64,000 bases of DNA from Glycine soja (GCF_004193775.1 NC_041003.1:31424263-31488262), one strand, 5' to 3'; positions 1 through 11,697 are shown, counted from the stretch's first letter. Numbers and translations are program-made. The notes: generated from the letters alone by a model not told the origin.

Positions 1-1466
1 TTAATAACAAAACTTTGATAAATAATCTTACCGTCAATAAAAAATAAAATAAGATTTAAGAAGTTATATTAACTTAATTTTTAATATAGATTAATCTAAA
101 AAATATAATTTCTAATTACAATCCGAATTTTCTAATGGGGTTACTAGAAATTGTCACCTCAAAATCTTGAAAAAAAAAATACTAGAATGAAATGACAAAA
201 GATAATCATGATTCTGTTAAAAATGAAGAAGAAGATAATCATGATATTCACATAATGATTAACATTACTCTCATAAATTTCAAAGTTTCAAGGGATTAAA
301 ATACCAATTCAACAAAACTTACCAAATTACCTGTTATGTTGGTAATAGATAATCAATCTTAACGGTTAATTTGTGAAATTATTTTATATTGTTAGTGCAT
401 TTTTACTTTCTCTTTTATTTTTAATTTTTTGTGGCTGTCATTTTCCACCATGTTTCTCTGACTTTGCATGAATATGCTTTATCAATGGCAATAATTATAA
501 TATGTTTGACAATGTGTTTTATCATAAATTTGATATGTAGCTTAAATAAAGAAAAACAAGAAGGGAAGACAGGCCCCATATCTGGATTGGGTAAGACAAG
601 GCAGAAAGTATTTTTTTATATTTTTAGGAATAATAAAAACATATGTTTGATCGAGTTATTTTTTTGGAAATATATATTATAATAATATCCTTATTGTGTT
701 TTAGTTTTTTTTTTTTACCAATGCAACCAATGTGAAGAAATCTCACAATTTCTATCTTTGCAAAAATGCTAAATAAGTTTCCTATCTAAAATATATACAT
801 AATCCTATTAAAAGAGGAGCAATGGAGGGAAAGGAAAAAAAAAAGTAAGTAACATGCAAGAAATTGGTGGTAATGTGAATGAAATTGCAAGAATAAAATT
901 GATGCAATATGCAAGGACGAAATTTGCGAGAAAGGATAAAAATGTTATATAGCACGTAACGTGAAAGAGAGATTGTGAGGTAGTGTAACGGGTAGCAAGG
1001 GAAGTATATCGATTTTTACTTATGAAAAGAGATTCTTGTCACATGAGAATAAATTTTTCCTACTTTCTTCACTAAATTAAATTTTAGTTGAATGTAAAAT
1101 TATAACTTATCCAAAAATAAAATATGTCTGAAATTAATTATTCTATTTCTTTGTAACAACTGTGGGATAAATTTAAGAATTATACTTTAACACCTTGTTT
1201 AGTAGCGATCAAATGGGAAAAAAAAATGTTAAGAGAAGCATAGGAAAAATACAAATTAAACTTCCGTTGTTTGGTATTGGAGAAAAGGAGAATAATTTTT
1301 TAAAATTTGTTCATGATTCATACAAAAAGAACTTCAACACATTCAAGTGAAGAAATCCGAAGAAATTTGGCTTTTACATGTGTACCGTCATAAACCTTGT
1401 GAATTTCATTCAGTTTTGCCCTTACTCTCACCTTCACTCTCCGGTGCTAGTATACGAAAATTTTAA
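1..1466. other. AT-rich flank, no gene seen
   Basis: This stretch is AT-rich with many homopolymer runs. The only open frames are short, including an 83-codon one near 431-682, and none resembles a protein family. I found no convincing repeat ends or RNA gene in it. It is probably the DNA flanking the Mutator-like element that starts at 1467. Confidence 0.5.
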
Positions 1467-1658
1467 GGGTAAATAATCATTTTTGTCCTTAAATGCATAA
1501 AATACTAGAAAATTCGTTCCGGAAATATGAAAATTCTAATTTTAATTCCCGAAAGTGAAAAAAAGTGCGACAAATTCATCAATCCGTTAATTTCTATCCG
1601 TTACCGCTAATGAAAAAAACCTACATGACACAGAGAGACAAAAATATTACAAAAATGA
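1467..1658 (+). repeat. Left terminal inverted repeat of the MULE
   Basis: Begins GGGTAAATAATCATTTTTG and contains the well conserved word CCCGAAAGTGAAAAAA near 1551. The reverse complement of 45941-46116 aligns along its whole length, roughly three quarters identical by eye, with a gap of about 10 bases near 1580. Confidence 0.7.
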
Positions 1659-1688
1659 TTGTCAACATGACTGTTAAATAGATTGAAC

Positions 1689-1858
1689 CAAAATGTCAGT
1701 AAGTGACCAAAATGTCAGTACGTTTTTAATGGACAAAAATGTCAATAAGTTACCATTAGACTAAAATGTCAGTAATTTTTCATTGGATCAAAACGTCAGT
1801 AATTTTTTGTTCAACTAAAACGTGAGTACGTTTCCAATGGACTAATTTGTCAGATCTC
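1689..1858. repeat. 27-bp subterminal tandem repeat
   Basis: About six units of 27 bases, each built around AAAATGTCAGTAAGT or a variant, follow directly inside the left MULE end. Such subterminal arrays are common in MULEs and may bind transposase. Related words in opposite orientation recur at 9640-9890. Confidence 0.65.
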
Positions 1859-2159
1859 ATATTTCGTTTCATTTAAGGGTAAAATATAATTTAATCTTTA
1901 TCTTCCCCCATTTTTTATCGTTGCAAATATAACATTACAATAAATACTTAAAAAAATAGGGAAGCAAACATAAGTTAGAATAAATATAATAATATGCATA
2001 ATATTGATTAATAACCATAATCTGTTTGTCATAATAGAAATTTTCCAAAATAAACATTCTACCAGTGTACTAAAATAAACATTGTACCAATGTACCAATT
2101 ATTATAAATTTATCCAAATTATAATAATTAGTCAGAATCTACAATAAATAAAAGACAAA
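1859..2159. other. AT-rich 3' region of the MULE gene
   Basis: No gene or repeat is recognised. By position this should be untranslated sequence between the transposase tail and the left end of the element. Confidence 0.35.
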
Positions 2160-2984
2160 CATATCCCATATTTCACTTCTTTGAATCTTGGCGAAGGGGC
2201 AACCTTGGTGTGGGTATGAAGCTCGTGTAATTCGATTGGTTCACCCTATGAGATGGTACATCTGGGAATATAATTTGAATTGGTGCTAGAGGTCTAATTG
2301 GAGGTGATATAAATGCAGTTGAAAGTAGTGGAGGTATGAAGATTGTTTCCTACAACAATTATAAATAGTGACTAGTTATGCATAACATAATTTAACAATA
2401 ACTAATCAGTTATATGCCAAAGTCACTCATTGTCCTAGGAGTTGGAGCACTTTGAGTGGTAGTGGGAGCTGGAGTTGGAGCATTTTCAACATTAGGAGTT
2501 TGAGTACTTTCAAAATTAGTTGGAGATTGTTCAACTTGTGGAGCAGATTTAGAGCAATTAATCTCATCCTACAAATATGTAACATCTAACTTAAATAACT
2601 TGTAAGCAATAATAAAAATAATTAATCAGATTTTAAAAAATTTGTTACTAGTGTTGTTGTGGTTGCATTTGAGTTAGTCTTTTCTTTAAGAGATGGTTTC
2701 CACTTTTTTGGTCTTAGTGGAACACCACCATTAATGCATCCCCTACTGTTATGATCATTCAGATCACATCTAGTACAAGTGACCTCTTAGTAGGATCTTT
2801 TCAGTCTACTATTGTTGTCTTGTCCCTCATTCTGATCATTTCTTCTACATTTGTTGGGTCGACCGAGTCTCTTTTTAATAACTGGTGGTGTCGGTCTGTC
2901 AAAAGGTGTATTTTCCTAATCTTGTTGACTCCTGGTAGGGTGTATGTAATTTTCATAGTTTGCATTGTAAGATCCAATGGTCAG
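2160..2984 (-). pseudogene. MULE transposase, C-terminal tail
   Basis: Read on the minus strand from 2984, the frame gives YENYIHPTRSQQD and then, after a frameshift, a basic stretch with the word GRPNK, followed by a small CxxC knuckle region (TRCDLNDHNSRGC). This is the usual tail of plant MULE transposases after the SWIM zinc finger. Farther on, near 2430-2575, a proline- and threonine-rich linker is read. The piece continues in frame from 8871-9574 once the 5.9-kb Ogre insertion (2985-8865) and one copy of its 5-bp duplication are ignored: the codons for M, L, T run across the junction into I, G, S, Y. Stops and frameshifts make it non-functional. Confidence 0.75.
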
Positions 2985-4222
2985 TGTCGTAACCTACCCT
3001 ACGACGAGAGTGCGGGCGAAAAGCCAAAGGAGCGTCTTCCAAAAAGGAAAACGCGTGGGAGTCGCCACCAACGTTTATTCGAGGAAAATGTTAGAAAAAC
3101 CAAAAAGAGGTCTGCGAATTTTGAAAATATGGGTTCAGCAGTTGTTTACGCATGGGGAAGGTATTAGCACCCCATGCACCCGTCACAAGGGACAACAGCT
3201 TTTAATCGAGTGTGCAAAAATGTGACTTCCATATTATTTATTTTTCCCTTTTTAAATTGTTTTTTTGGTTGACAAGGGTGTTGCTCTTGCTCCTACGTAT
3301 TCTCAGGTGCGATGAAGAATTCAGACCTACGTAGTTCTCTAAGTCTGAATGTTTGTGTGTTAAATTGATTTTATGTTTTTTGAAAGATTTATTTTAATTG
3401 CAAACAAAAAGTCGTCTATGGCGTTGGACCTTGAAACGATGTTTTAAATTTTGAAAAATGGAGAGAATCATTAAGGCGTTGGACCTTGAAACGCTCTCAA
3501 GTGATATTTGATAAAAAGAAGTTATGAGTTGGTTTTATCTTGATTTTGTTTATTAACTTTCAATCTCTTTTAAAGACAATTTTACAACACTAGTGATTGG
3601 GTAAGATTGAACTTTACAAAGAAAATGAGATCACCGATGATAGATGGAGGAAATGATTGTGCACATAATAACAAGGAGGACCCCTAAGGGTACATAGATC
3701 ACATTCAAATCTTAAAAACAAAACTAATCGACGGTCGCACGAAGAACGCAGAACAAGAAACAAAGTAAGGAATGATCGCGGTTGCGATTCGATAGCCCCT
3801 CGGCCTCATTTTCTCTTCTTTGTCTCTTCTCTCAATTTCCTCACCTTCTGGACCTTGGAACCTCCCCCTCAGCTCCCTTTTATGCCTATTTATAGAAAAA
3901 AGGGCACTTGGGACCATGGCAGCTCGCCTAGGTGAGCCAAGACTTACACCTGAAGTAACTGGCTCGCCCAGGCGAGCTGGTTCCTTCAGGTTGAAGTAAT
4001 TTAGGGGCCCGAGCGAGCCAAAGGCTAGCCTAAGCGAGCTAGGGTCCAGGAAATTCAATGAAAAGACCATTTTGCCCCTCTTTTTTGGTATTTCGCATTC
4101 TTGATCAAAACATTGAACGATCTTTCATCTTGTGCGGTAACTGGCATTTAACATTGTAAGTTGACTAGCAAGGATCAAAAGATCAATGAATGATAGTCCT
4201 CAAACAAAATTAGGGTATGACA
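2985..4222 (-). repeat. 3' LTR of the deleted Ogre
   Basis: The + strand reads TGTCGTAACCTACCC at the left and GGGTATGACA at the right, so it is in minus orientation. It holds short palindromes, for example GCTCGCC-CA-GGCGAGC at 3962-3977. Compared with the other LTR it has an extra block of about 40 bases around 3940-3980, so the two have diverged by indels as well as substitutions. Confidence 0.9.
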
Positions 4223-4242
4223 GTTGCCTCTCTTTACTTATC
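4223..4242 (-). other. Polypurine tract of the deleted Ogre
   Basis: Directly inside the 3' LTR the minus strand reads a purine-rich run ending AAAGAGAGGCAAC. The equivalent run of the larger Ogre, at 14103-14122, ends AAAAAGGGGCAAC. This is the expected place for the plus-strand primer. Confidence 0.7.
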
Positions 4243-4356
4243 TTTTATTGGAAATGAAAAGTTAAGTAAAGATAAGGACACTAATTTTGTTCGCGCAATC
4301 TTGCTATTTGACCGGGCAACTGGCGAAAACCAAGGAAGTGAAACGTGTAAACAAAA

Positions 4357-4965
4357 GGACATTGAGGTCCTATAAAATGAAAATGGAGGACATTGAAGTC
4401 CTGTAAAGCAGAAGACATTTGAAGTTTTTTTTTCAAAGCATAGAAACAGAGGACATTGAGTCCTAAGAAGCACAAAGACAAGGACATTGAGTCCTATGAA
4501 TGACAGAAGACGTTGAAGTCTTATAAAGTGTAAAAGACAGAAGACATTGAAGTCTTGTAAAATGTAAATGAAGACATTGTAGTCTTTTGAAAGCGTAAAT
4601 GACTGAAGATATTGAAGTTTTTGAAATGTAAATGATGATATTGTAGTCTTTTGAAAGCGTAAATGGCTGAAGACATTGAAGTCTTTGAAATGTAAATGAC
4701 AGAGGACTTTAAGTCCTATGAAAGATAAAGGCGAGGACTTTGAGTCCTATGAAAGATAAAAGCGAGAACTTTGAGTCCTATGAAAGAAAAAAGCGAGGAC
4801 TTTGAGTCCTATGAAAGATAAAAGCGAGAACTTTGAGTCCTATGAAAGAAAAAAGCGAGGACTTTGAGTCCTATGAAAGATAAAAGCTATAACTTTGAGT
4901 CCTATGAAAGATAAAAGCGAGGACTTTGAGTCCTATGAAAGATAAAGGAAAGGACATTGAGTCCT
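4357..4965 (-). repeat. Tandem array of short hairpins (about 31-bp units)
   Basis: About 18 units, each with a small inverted repeat around a TTG or ATTGA loop. Some units pair AGGAC with GTCCT (4387-4402, 4450-4464, 4481-4495 and most units after 4700). Others pair AAGAC with GTCTT (4507-4522, 4541-4556). The second base of the left arm and its partner change together. From about 4730 the unit is a regular 31 bases. It sits between the polypurine tract and the rest of the internal region, as in the other Ogre (14190-15040). Function unknown. Confidence 0.85.
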
Positions 4966-7632
4966 ACGAAACAAGCCAATAGGTACCAAATGGCTTAACC
5001 TTATGAGAAAGCAAGAGGTTGACTCTTTGAGAGGGCCTCTCATCCTAAACTCAAAAGATAGGACATTAGATTTCGGAATTGGGTATATAAAGAGAAATCT
5101 ATGCACTTATAACCTAACATGATTTTGGGATGCAGATGCATGCAACCTTCATCTTGAAATGCACTAAAATGTAAAAGGTTTTGAATCATGAAAATCGTGT
5201 AATGCTCATGAAATTTTTCCTATTTTTGTGATTTTGATTTGATTTTTTTGCTTTTTTTTTTCTTTTTTGTGGCAAACATAGATTGACTGTCTCTTTCTGA
5301 AAGACGTGATAATTCATGAGACCTTACCCTATCTTTTTGCAAATCTCTTCGGGACTCCCTCAGAGTATATGTTTTGTTTGACTTAGTTACTTGACAATTT
5401 TGGAGTGACGACAATGGAGCCATTTGACATTTAATCAATCAACTGAAATATTTATCCTAGGATTTTCCCCTATCCTTTCGTTTAAAACTTTGACGATTTT
5501 GCACAACAAGAACATATAAGGCTTTGGAACCAATCACATTCACCATAGAGGGATGGCAATGGATGGTTACACTTTGGTGTATGACCAAATGAAACTTTCC
5601 TAATTTAAGATTATAGAGTGATGCCAAAGGTCTGTCGATCCCACTGAAACTTGATGGCATGGGCTGATCCCAAAAGAATTTATACAACAAAGGCCACCCT
5701 TGGATTCAAAAGGAATCCTAAGGAGTCTGCATGAGCGACTAACATCAGATGTACCCTACTATCACAATTGTCTTTGGATATTTTCCACGAGCTCCTGGTC
5801 GAATGAGTTTTCTTTCCAAATGTGCAAGTGCGAAACCTTGAGGATTCTTTTTTTTTTCTTTTCAACAATCACAAGAGTGTGCGGGTTCCATTCTAGAATC
5901 CCCACTTAAAAGCAAAATTAGTCATTCCTTGATCCACATGGGCTTTATTGGGCTTGTAACGTGGTCAGGGATAAGAGGGCTATGAAAGAAAGGATCAGAG
6001 AGGCTCAAAGAGTGTTTAAGGGTCATTGAGTAAGAACCTCGAGAGTGTTGCTTTACCTTTTGGGCTGGGCTCTACTCCTTTGGTCTTATACATTAATCCT
6101 TATTGCACTTTTGTGCCTTCCTTGTAAAATCTGGAGATCTTTTGTCTCTTTTTTTCTTCACTCGCCTTTGGCAAATTTTATTTTCTTTTTCTTTTCATTG
6201 TTGCCCACCTTAGAGCTTAGTAAACCCCATGCATGTGGTGTTTGCATTGCTTTTCCCGCCGGTTTAGCGGTGGTTCCTACTCAGGATTTCTATTTTGTTT
6301 TTGTTGTTGTTTTTTTGTGTTGTTTTTAGAAAGCAAATATGCTTTGGCTCGGAAGGGGGCAGCCAGGGATAAATTAGTGTTTGGGATGTTGAAACACGGC
6401 CATGTGTCATTTCAAATCTTGACTTAAATGCTTTTGTAGTTTGAATTTGGGGGCCAAACCTCTGATAAACACGCTTCTAATTGTTTTTTGTTTTTTATTT
6501 TTTAATAACCCTAATTTTTGCCTAGGTCGCCTTTTCGGGTTTTCGACCTACCGGGTGAGAACTTCTGATCTGCCCCTAGGTTTGTTTGAGGCTCATGCAT
6601 GGTGCCTCTCATTGCCCCAGTGTAGGGCTTTGAGGTATCTGTTGTTGTCTTTTGTCATGACCTTGTAGCAAGGAAAAATGAAAGTAACTGTGCAGGTTCT
6701 CAAAAATGAATTTTCAAGGACGAGAAATATTTAATTGACAGATTAAGTCAAATGACTATTGTTCTTGACAACTCACTTTTCTCTCAAAAAGACAACTTTT
6801 AAAAACGATAAAATGAGGTCACATGAATGTTTGTACTTCTTATTTTTTATTTGAAACTCAGTCAATCAACATTTTTTCTTTCCTTTTTTTGTTTTTTTGC
6901 AAAGGAAAATGCAAGGATCATGCATGAGTAAACATAACATGCGAATGATAAAAATAGAATGTATGAAGTTGGCAGAACAAAAGCATGCTAAATGAAGATG
7001 TATAATAATGCAATGACCTATGCAAATGCAATGCATGAATATGATAAATGATAAATGTAGGAATGATATGTCCATTACGATGCCATGAAGAGATGCATGA
7101 TGCAATCAGGGAACAAGCCAGAGTGAGTTTGCTATGTACCCCCTAATTTAGGAACCTAATGGAAAGGATCCAAAAGCCCACTTCTAGTGATAACTCCCAA
7201 AGGCACTTTCATGTAACCTTACTGGTCTCTAGAGATGTCATCCTCTTAGATAATACATTGTGGCGATAGGGACTATCAGTGACAATGCATCCCCAAAAGA
7301 GGAAAACTCTAGATGAGGCTTCACTGTTATCAAGCGAGTCGGAGACCCAGCATAACCACAGATCGACCTCTACTCCTTATGGCTCACATAGACCCAGGTA
7401 TAAGGCGTAAAATCTCAGTGTGCATGCAAAGGTGTAGGTGCCATGTGTGCATAGAACAAAAATATTTCTAACTACGAATGTAATAGATGGACAGACACAT
7501 ACCAAACACAATAACAAAGCAAAGTTTATACACAAATATGAACAAAACAAAAGATAAAAGAGAAGATGGAAAATAAAGAAGAAGTCATGATAAAATATTA
7601 CACACTGATCAAATGGCTTAACTCTCTAACAT
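4966..7632 (-). other. Non-coding internal region of the deleted Ogre
   Basis: No gag, protease, RT or integrase similarity is seen in either strand. Open frames are short and in low-complexity T-rich or hydrophobic-looking stretches (for example 6045-6329). The portion from about 7130 to 7600 matches 35070-35530, the leader of the coding Ogre, including a shared stretch beginning AAAACTCTAGATGAGGCTTC. The rest may come from the lost coding region or from captured sequence, which I cannot tell. Confidence 0.6.
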
Positions 7633-7651
7633 TCCCTAGTGGAGTCGCCAT
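7633..7651 (-). other. Primer binding site, tRNA-Arg type
   Basis: Minus-strand sequence directly after the 5' LTR reads TGGCGACTCCACTAGGGAA after a 2-base spacer. Ogre elements are known to use a site complementary to the 3' end of tRNA-Arg, and this fits that pattern as I remember it. Confidence 0.7.
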
Positions 7652-7652
7652 C

Positions 7653-8865
7653 TGTTGCAACCTACCCTACAACGGGAGTGTGGGCAAAAAGCTAAAGGAG
7701 CGTCATTCAAAAAGGAAAACACGTGGGAGTCGCCACCAACGTTTATTTGAGGAAAACGTTAGAAAAACCAAAAAGAGGTCTGTGAATTTTGAAAATAAGG
7801 GTTCGAGAGTTGTTTATGCATGGGGAAGCTATTACCACCCTACACGCCCATCACACGGGACGACAACCTTTAATTGAGTGTGCAAAAATGTGACTTCAAT
7901 ATTATTTATTTTTCCCTTTTTATATTTTTTTTTTGTCGACAAGGGTATTGCCCTTGCTCCTACGTATCCTCAGGTGTGATGAGGAATTCAAACCTACGTA
8001 GTTCTTTAAGCCTGAATGTTTGTGTGTTAAATTGATTTTATGTTTTTTGAAAGATTTATTTTAATTGGGAACAAAAAGTCTTCGAAGGCGTTGGACCTTG
8101 AAACGATGTTTTAAATTTTGAGAAGCGGAGAGAATCGTTAAGGCGTTGGACCTTGAAACGCTCTCAAGTGATATTTGATAAAAAGAATAAGTTATGAGTT
8201 GATTTTATCTTGGTTTTGTTTATTAACTTTCAATCTCTTTTAAAGAAAATTTTACGACACTAGTAATCAATTAAGATTGAACTTTATAATGAAAACGAGA
8301 TCACCGACGATAGATGGAAGAAATGAATGTGCACATAATAACAAGAAGGACCCTTAAGGGTACATAGATCACATTCAAGTCTTAATAACAAAACTAATCG
8401 ACGATCATACGAAGAACACAAAACAAGGAACGAAGTAAGGAATGATCGCGATTGCGATTCGGTAGCGCCTCAGCCTCGTTTTCTCTTCTTTCTTCTTCTT
8501 TTTTCTCTCTTATCTCAATTCCCTCACCTTTTGGACCTTGAAACCTCCCCCGCAGCTCCCCTTCAGGCCTATTTATAGATGAAAGGGCACTTGGGACCAT
8601 GGCAGCTCACCCAGGCGAGTTGGTTTCTTTAGGCTGAAGTAATTTGGGGGCCCAGGCGAGTCAGAGGCTAGCCTGCGCGAGCTAGGGTCCAGGAAATTCA
8701 ATGAAAAGACCCTTTTGCCCCTCTTTTTTGGTATTTTGCATTCTTGATCAAAACATTGAACGATCTTTCATCTTATGCGGTAACTGGCGTTTAACACTAT
8801 AAGTCGACTAGCAAGGATCAAAAGATCAATGAACGATAGTCCTCAAACAAAATTAGGGTATGACA
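7653..8865 (-). repeat. 5' LTR of the deleted Ogre
   Basis: Direct copy of 2985-4222, beginning TGTTGCAACCTACCC and ending GGGTATGACA on the + strand. As the upstream LTR it should carry the promoter, reading to the left. No core promoter motif was identified with confidence. Confidence 0.9.
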
Positions 8866-8870
8866 GTCAG

Positions 8871-9574
8871 CATACCGTCATCGTAGTCCTTTGGTCTGTG
8901 GTCATTGTATCTGATGGCAGCAATTGCATGCCTACAAGGCAGACCTGTGTAGTTAAACAAAAAACACATTAAATTACATAGTGATGCAATACATAATATC
9001 CAAAATTGACAAATTTAAGTAACTTAGTGGTATACCTGTAAGTTGCCACATACTACATGTGCATTACTGGTTGTGTAGATCCACATCAAGTCTTGTTTCA
9101 TAATGATCACTAACCCAGTTTGCAGTCCACTTGTTGGATTCAACTTTCTCTTTTTCCAGACTTGACAACATAGGTACCAATGGTCCTAATGTTGCAGTCA
9201 TTTTCAGTTTCGCACTTGTCACTTGCATATAATATAGGTCCTTATATTCTCACAGACTCAAAATTGGTTTATTTCTAAACTTTTGAATCTTTGCATTAAA
9301 AGACTCACAATTGTTGTTGGTTATGCTGTCAACTTTGCAATTTTCACTGAAGTGGGCTTTGGTCCATGATTCACGGGGCCACTTCTCTAAATAAGCCCGT
9401 GCTTTTTTACTCTTCCTTTTGATAGCTTCCATACTAACATTAAATTCTAATCCAACAGCAAACCATGGATACTACCAGACTAGACCTCTTAACTCTTTGT
9501 CTTTTCATTACTTGGAGAAATTCCTCCATAAGTGCATAACACGGGGCATAACTTCCTGCATTGCAGGAAGTAAC
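8871..9574 (-). pseudogene. MULE transposase, rear of catalytic domain and SWIM zinc finger
   Basis: On the minus strand the reading starts abruptly at 9574 with GLLPAMQEVMPRV, then HLWRNFSK, two stops, KDKELRGLVW, another stop, and a 60-codon open stretch with ESWTKAHFSENCKVDSI and NNNCESFNAKI. This matches the part of plant MULE transposases after the second catalytic aspartate. Near 8880-8945 it reads YTGLPCRHAIAAIRYND, the C-x-H pair of a SWIM finger. Several in-frame stops show decay. The junction at 9574 is sharp: sequence upstream of it is not transposase. The Ogre insertion at 8866 separates this piece from its tail at 2160-2984. Confidence 0.8.
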
Positions 9575-9639
9575 CCCTACACATAGCATATAAATAAACA
9601 TGACAATACAGTTAATAAAAGTTACCAACAAATATATCC

Positions 9640-9890
9640 TTGATTTTTATAACTTATTGACATTTTCGTCCATGACAGATTATACTTACTGACAAATATA
9701 TCCATGTTGTTTATAAATTTTTGACATTTTGATCCTTAAAAGATTCTACTTATTGATAAACATATCCCTGTTGTTTATAACTTATTGACATTTTCATCCT
9801 TAAAAGATTCTACTTATTGTCAAACATATCCCTGTTGTTTATAACTTGTTGACATTTTCATCTTTAAAAGATGCTACTTATAAACATTTT
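9640..9890. repeat. 32-bp phased repeat (ACTTATTGACA)
   Basis: The word ACTTATTGACA or a close variant starts at 9652, 9684, 9716, 9748, 9780, 9812, 9844 and 9876, exactly 32 bases apart. Two alternating unit types exist, one continuing TTTTCATCCTTAAAAG and one continuing AACATATCCCTGTTG, so the full period is 64. The first type resembles the 27-bp MULE repeat at 1689-1858 read in reverse. A further 32-bp pair is at 11730 and 11762. Confidence 0.85.
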
Positions 9891-11697
9891 TTATGGACAC
9901 TTCTTTAAACATAATCTATTGTTTTTGTTTGTATTCTATTCTAAATTGTCAATAAATTGCTCCTATACTAGTTATCTACATTTTAGGCTACAACAAAGTT
10001 AAATCCAAGACCATTTTGAACAAAAGTTCTTACTTCTCAGCATATGCAGAGTACAAATGCATTTAAAAGTTCTCTATTTAGCTATTCTACCTAAAAATAA
10101 AAAAAAATTCACAAATAACTGGGAACTAAATAATATATTTACAATATTTTATCTAATCATCCCAAATATTTTAATAATATAACAAAACACATCCATCAAT
10201 CACATACTGCATCTCATGGACAAAATAACACATTACATATTAACAATTTGTGAATATTGAAACAAGTCTCAGAAAAATAGTGAAAAGTTCCACATGATTT
10301 TGTGCGAATGAATACTGTCCTCCTCAAGAAAAAAGTAGTAAGGTAAGGTTTAAAATAAAAAATTAAACATAACCACCATTCCCCATGATTGCACACTTGA
10401 CCCAAGAAAGGGAATTCATAAATATAACTTCATCAAGCAATTTCTTCATCTCCACCAAAACTAATGAATTAGTACATGTTTGGATAATAAGTGTTTCACC
10501 CGTTCAAAAATACATTTAGACAAAGAATGTTATTTTCCAAAAGTGTGTTTAGCACCTAAAAGCACATTCAGAACCAATATTCTAACATGCTCTAAGTCCT
10601 ACACATCCCATAAGTATGTTCAAAATGGTTATTCAATCATGTACTATGTCCTACACTTCCCAAAAATGTTTATCCCTAATAATTAAGACGTGTGAAGTGT
10701 GAACAACCACATTGAACAAGGAATGCAAAGCAAATATGCTATCTTCAAATACATTCTTCACACACAGATTATCACATCTACACAAGGTAAGACATGTCTA
10801 GCCTTTTTTCAAAAAATATAAAAGACAAATAGGAAATTGGTGCAATGAAAAATAGAAAACCCTTAGAAAAGACTACATGCTTTAAAACAATATTCACTTA
10901 ATGTTACCACAATTAGCTGCTAAGTCAAAGAACCCTTAAAAGTAAGAGCAAATAGAGCATTACACTCCAACCAAATGCACTAAATAGTAGCACGTGGATT
11001 GCTCATTGACATAAATTTTTTGACTCTAATTCTTCCAAAATCATTAAATCTAGTAAACAAAAATTGGTCCAAGGAAGACAAGGGCACACCTAACATTAAC
11101 TAGAAAAGGTCCAAGAAACTTCCTCAAAGACACTAACACTACACTCCAACCAAATGAGGATAATATGGATTGCACATAGACACAATCTCCTACCACTACC
11201 AAAATCGGCAATACTACAAGCAAACAAACATTAGTCCAAGGATCTAGAGAACAACAAGCAATAGCCAAAAATGGCCAAACAACGTATTCCACAAAAAAAC
11301 AATAGGAGAACATAGTAAAAGGTTTATCCCTGATAAAATGGTTTAAAATAACTGATACAATAATCATATCTAGAAACAAGGATGAAATAAAAGGTTCAAA
11401 AAAAGAAATAGTAGGCAAAGATAAAAAAGCCAACAACAATGTTTATCCCTAATATTACCAAGAACAGCATCATGCTCAAACATACTATACAGAGAGGTTA
11501 ACAAAAGCAACTGCAACAACAACAATAACCAAAGAAGCCATCATTTTCAATAAAAAGTGAGTTTCCATATTCATAAAAATAGAAATTTACACATATAGTT
11601 TAATTTTAATCCTCTCAGACTGCAGCATGAAAAAATTAAAACTTTTATACTCACTGATAGTGTGCCGGGGGACTAACCTTATTGATCAAAACCCATT
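9891..11697. other. AT-rich stretch, no gene seen
   Basis: Nothing here resembles a protein family in six frames. The longest open frame, 129 codons at 11050-11439 on the minus strand, is low complexity and hydrophobic with no homologue I recognise. It lies between two blocks of the same 32-bp repeat, so it may be an insertion into, or a long spacer of, one repeat-bearing element. Confidence 0.4.

Larger units (their letters stand above)
2985..8865 (-). mobile_element. Deleted Ogre-type LTR retrotransposon, non-autonomous
   Basis: Two direct LTRs (2985-4222 and 7653-8865) enclose about 3.4 kb without gag or pol. A perfect 5-bp target duplication GTCAG flanks it at 2980-2984 and 8866-8870. 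In minus-strand sense the LTR starts TGTCATACCC and ends GGTTGCRACA. A primer site matching the tRNA-Arg type used by Ogre elements follows the right-hand LTR, and a purine-rich tract (GTAAAGAGAGGCAAC in minus sense) abuts the left-hand LTR. Its leader (about 6690-7630) matches the leader of the coding Ogre at 34600-35535, so it probably moved using proteins of such a relative. It landed inside the MULE transposase gene, just after the SWIM finger. Confidence 0.9.

Noticed and set aside
1457..1466. Target duplication of the MULE
   Set aside because: AAATTTTAA on the left and TATTTAAAT on the right match only partly. In AT-rich DNA this is not evidence.
2751..3167. 138-codon + strand open frame
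   Set aside because: It crosses the LTR boundary at 2985 and its left half is the antisense of MULE transposase text.
9640..9890. CRISPR-like regular array
   Set aside because: The genome is a plant. The repeat has no unique spacers; both alternating units are themselves repeated.
11050..11439. 129-codon hydrophobic minus-strand frame
   Set aside because: Low complexity and AT-driven, with no homologue recognised and no gene context.
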